Positions 60,930-64,000 of a stretch of DNA of 64,000 bases are shown in pieces. The first letter of the stretch is position 1; every line of letters starts with the position of its first letter. A program made the position numbers and the translations under genes. This stretch comes from Kryptolebias marmoratus (lineage: Eukaryota; Chordata; Actinopteri; Cyprinodontiformes; Rivulidae): NCBI RefSeq assembly GCF_001649575.2, contig NC_051431.1:13423868-13487867 (forward strand). Direction: 5' to 3'. The notes below the pieces were generated by a model that saw only the letters and a program-made list of their open reading frames with translations, was not told the origin of the DNA and made no database searches.

Positions 60930-61310
60930 CTCAGGTGGCTGTCATCTTGAATTGGGTTCACTCCAAAGTTAATGAGCTGTAGATGTACACCTAATAATTA
61001 CTTTCTTAGAGCTCCATTAAAAACTGTTCAGTGGTTTAAGAGATGTTTTGCTCACAGAGAGACATAGCTGACTTTAATAGATAATGGTAAAGTTTTGATA
61101 GCAGATCTGCAGTGATCAGTAAGCTGCTACCACACCAAACTTTAGCTCAATATCTGCAAAACTGGTGGAGTTGTGGGTATTTAGGGGTTTGATAAAGGTG
61201 TTTAGCTGGTTGGCCTTCTTGAATCAGGTTGCCTGACAAACAAACAGACATGGCCATGGATACAAACATCCCTGCCTTTGCCTTTGGCAGCGGGCAATAA
61301 AAATACATAA
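60930..61310 (+). mobile_element. Probable teleost LINE 3' UTR-type repeat
   Basis: gttcagtggtttaagagatg, ttgctcacagagagacat and a closing gcgggcaataaaaata resemble the 3' region of a fish non-LTR element. Family uncertain. Confidence 0.4.
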
Positions 61311-62849
61311 ACATGTTCTCAGTGTCAAGGCTTTGGGCTGAATCATAAGTTTAACTCTTTAGATGTAGTCTGATTTTAGCCTCCTTCAATAAATGTGAGT
61401 ACTTGTGTTGCTTTTCTCAATATACCATCAACTCTGTATTTGATTCCAGTGAACTGTCTAAGAGAGATTATTTAGAGCTAATTATGTAATAATGGGGTTT
61501 ACAGTTTGAAGCCTGGAGTGCAGAACAGGTACAGAGTCAGATTGGTTGGCTGAATGAGGGCGTGAAGATCACCGAACCACATTAGTAAAAATCATTTTGG
61601 AGTTTTTGGAGTGTTTTTTTATAACTGGGTTTGAGGGTTAGAGGCTTAAAAATGAGCAGAGCAAGAAAGACAAGACATCTGTTACTTTTAGGCAACATCT
61701 TCGTCCCCGCTCGAAGCTTGTGGCTCGAGGCTGTATCAGCTGCTCCATAAATTTCCCAGAGAATCTTTATAGTTGGTAAAACTAGCACCATCTGAACACG
61801 GTGGATGGAATTATAAGGATGTTTGCTTCATCTTTAGAGCTCCTAACCACACAGCTGTTCTTCCTCGAGGAAGAAGAGCGGGAGCCTTTTGGATACATCT
61901 GCATGCTCTGATTGGATTTTGTGTTAGCAGGGACATACTCTTCATATTTAAGGTAATAATGATTTTGCCAGTGTGTTCAGAGAGTAATAAATAGCCAAAT
62001 GCACATTTGGGATATCTTTGTGTTTGCTTCACAGAGCCCATGAAAAATTAATCTCAGCTCTCAGTCTCCCTTATGAGACACAAATATCCCATTACATTTT
62101 CCTTCTGGCCTCATGTCGAGTGTGGATGATGGGTATCACTTCATTGACTCCCACTTAAAATGTTCTGACTTTGTTTTTGACAGTAATTGACCATGATCTA
62201 CTCAACACAGAGCTCACTGTGTGGCATACATATTGCAGGGTGATAATGTTCAGCAGCATGTTGTAAATCTGCTGGAGGCTTTGTGCGTTAATATTAAATT
62301 ATGAGTAATCCTGAGGCTATTGGTAAAACTTGCATACAGGTGATTTCTAACAATTAAAATCATCGCGGAGCTGTAATATAAAATATAAAAGCAGTTAAAC
62401 TGACACAATTACAAGACTTCCCAATTATTCCTTTTTAGCCTAAGTGTTTTTGGCAAATGGCTTTGCCCTTGCTTTACTATTTAATTGGGAGATCAAGATC
62501 TCATTTCCAAGCAATTTCTAAGTACAAAAAATGATAAACGATTTGAGGGCCGATTCCATTACTTTGTTAGCATATGACAAAAATGTATCTCATTCATTTC
62601 CTTCTACTCATATTCTCTGATGGAGGAATATGATTTAATATGTTAATCTGACAAAATCGTCGCCCTTTTATCAGGCAGAGGTTTGTGCGGCTTTGACACA
62701 AGTGACTTTTTAGCAGTAGAGTAACTGTTTTGTTTGCTTGGTAGTAATTAGCCTCTGGTATTATCCAGGGTGCCGCTGATGTAGCAGATATGTCAGGCAC
62801 ATCGTTGAGTGAATATCCATCAATCCATCCGTTTTATTTATCAGTTTTT

Positions 62850-63110
62850 CCGTTCAGGATTGCAGGGGAGCTGCCCGTCTCCAGCCGTCACTGGGCGAGA
62901 GACGGGGTACACTTGGGACAGGCTGCAAGTCTATCTCAGGGACACAGAGACAAACAAGACATGCTCTCACTCACACCTAGGGACAATTTTAGTTACCAAT
63001 TAACCCAACATGCATGTTTTTGGTCTGTGGGAGGAAACCCACATGTGTACAAGGAGAACCTGCAAACTCCTGGGAAGTGATCCTGCAACCTTCTTGCTGC
63101 TCCGCTGTGC
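62850..63110 (+). mobile_element. Common teleost interspersed repeat
   Basis: It carries the widely repeated fish blocks cactgggcgagagacggggt, gggacaggctgcaagtctat, caattaacccaacatgcatg and gtctgtgggaggaaaccc and ends near ctgctccgctgtgccaccc. A short copy of the same repeat lies at 25470-25550. The formal family name is not certain to me. Confidence 0.7.
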
Positions 63111-64000
63111 CACCCACATAGAGAGCGGCACATACAGACAAACAAGACAAAAAACACAAAACAAAACATTAATTCTCTCACTCATACCTAGTGAGAATTT
63201 GGAATGTGAAATCACTAATCCTGAAGATTATGCTGGGTTGGAAGACAGAAAATGCAGAACAAAAGAAGTGGCAGCCACACGGTGAGAAACTGGAGTCAGC
63301 GTTTTGGGACTGAACTGTGGTAAATTGACAAAGAGAAATAAGATCAACCTACAGATAATGGTCAAACCTTCATGCTCAAAGTGAAAAGCAGCGATGTGCA
63401 GTCACAGAAGCAGCAGAAGTTCCGAGAACTGCAGACAGACATGACACCTTAGAGACAGGCTCATAGTTAATGTCGCAGGTTTTATCTTTTTTTAATAAAA
63501 ACACCTGGGCAGGTTTCTTTTTGTTGAAAGGGTTTTTGCCTGATGGAAAGAAAACATTAAGCTGTTCACACGTTCTGCAGTGAAATCAGCAGCAACGAGC
63601 CGAAGGAATCATCTGTCAGAAGTGTCTCCTGAGGGGAGCTTCTTTATATTTGATTGCATCAGCGCATCGTGACATACCTCAGAGTAAGTGACAGCTTGGA
63701 AGATGAATATTGTTTTGTGAAGAGGACTATGAGACAAAACTGTGATTAAGGAGTCCTCTCTGACAGTAAGTTATTAGGATTACCTCGTGATGCAACGCAT
63801 AACTTCACAGCTTCACACTTTTATTAAATATTAGTCCGTTCTCTAAATAAATACTGGTGGAAGCAAAGTGGAGGACTTCACTTGTTTTAAAATGTTGCAT
63901 TACTGTCACAGTGTTGTGAGCACAGATGGGTAAGAATCATATTTGCTTTTTAATAAGAGGTGACAAAAGATTTATCTGTTGTCAGAACAGATAAAATCAG

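Larger units (their letters stand above)
59998..64000. other. Intergenic sequence after the gap
   Basis: No gene supported. Repeats at 60930-61310 and 62850-63110 are listed separately. The open frame 60005-60364 (119 codons) has no recognisable domain and no splice or promoter support. 62400-62700 and 59480-59580 look unique and AT-rich and might include conserved non-coding elements, which needs alignment to show. Confidence 0.5.

Overview
This is a 64 kb piece of a vertebrate nuclear genome, almost certainly a teleost fish. Short GT-AG exons are scattered through long AT-rich introns, teleost-style interspersed repeats are common, there is no operon structure, and the proteins resemble known vertebrate genes. 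Gene identity and domain calls rest on my knowledge of these families. Exon borders were worked out by hand from splice sites and reading phase.

Three genes lie on the + strand in the order oaf - tlcd5 (tmem136) - arhgef12. The same order is found on human 11q23.3, except that POU2F3, which sits between OAF and TMEM136 in human, is missing here. Layout: 1-515, last intron and last coding exon of oaf, a secreted Cys-rich protein. About 2.5-7.98 kb, tlcd5, a two-coding-exon multi-pass TLC-domain membrane protein of 241 aa, with a (GT)15 repeat at the splice acceptor of coding exon 2. 8-11.2 kb, a repeat-rich spacer with LINE 3' ends, MITE-like elements and degenerate arrays. About 11.3-54.5 kb, arhgef12 (LARG), a RhoA exchange factor, reconstructed as 41 coding exons joining in one frame to 1426 aa: PDZ, RGS-like (Galpha12/13 binding), DH, PH, acidic region and C-terminal coiled coil. 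Its CpG-rich promoter precedes an 18.7 kb first intron. 54.5-64 kb, intergenic sequence with transposon remnants and a 100-N gap; no further gene is supported.

The genes are functionally unrelated neighbours held together by old synteny. arhgef12 would link Galpha12/13-coupled receptors to RhoA at the plasma membrane. oaf and tlcd5 act in the secretory and membrane systems.

I found no clearly new biological system. The observations most worth checking are the TG repeat beside a pyrimidine-poor acceptor in tlcd5; a 34-codon upstream ORF overlapping the arhgef12 start; phase-symmetric small exons in arhgef12; a frame conflict at 47319-47380; a non-autonomous transposon family with long inverted ends, one copy of which was split by a LINE; a nested hAT / MADF-encoding element in intron 3; and a cluster of bZIP-type sites in intron 1.
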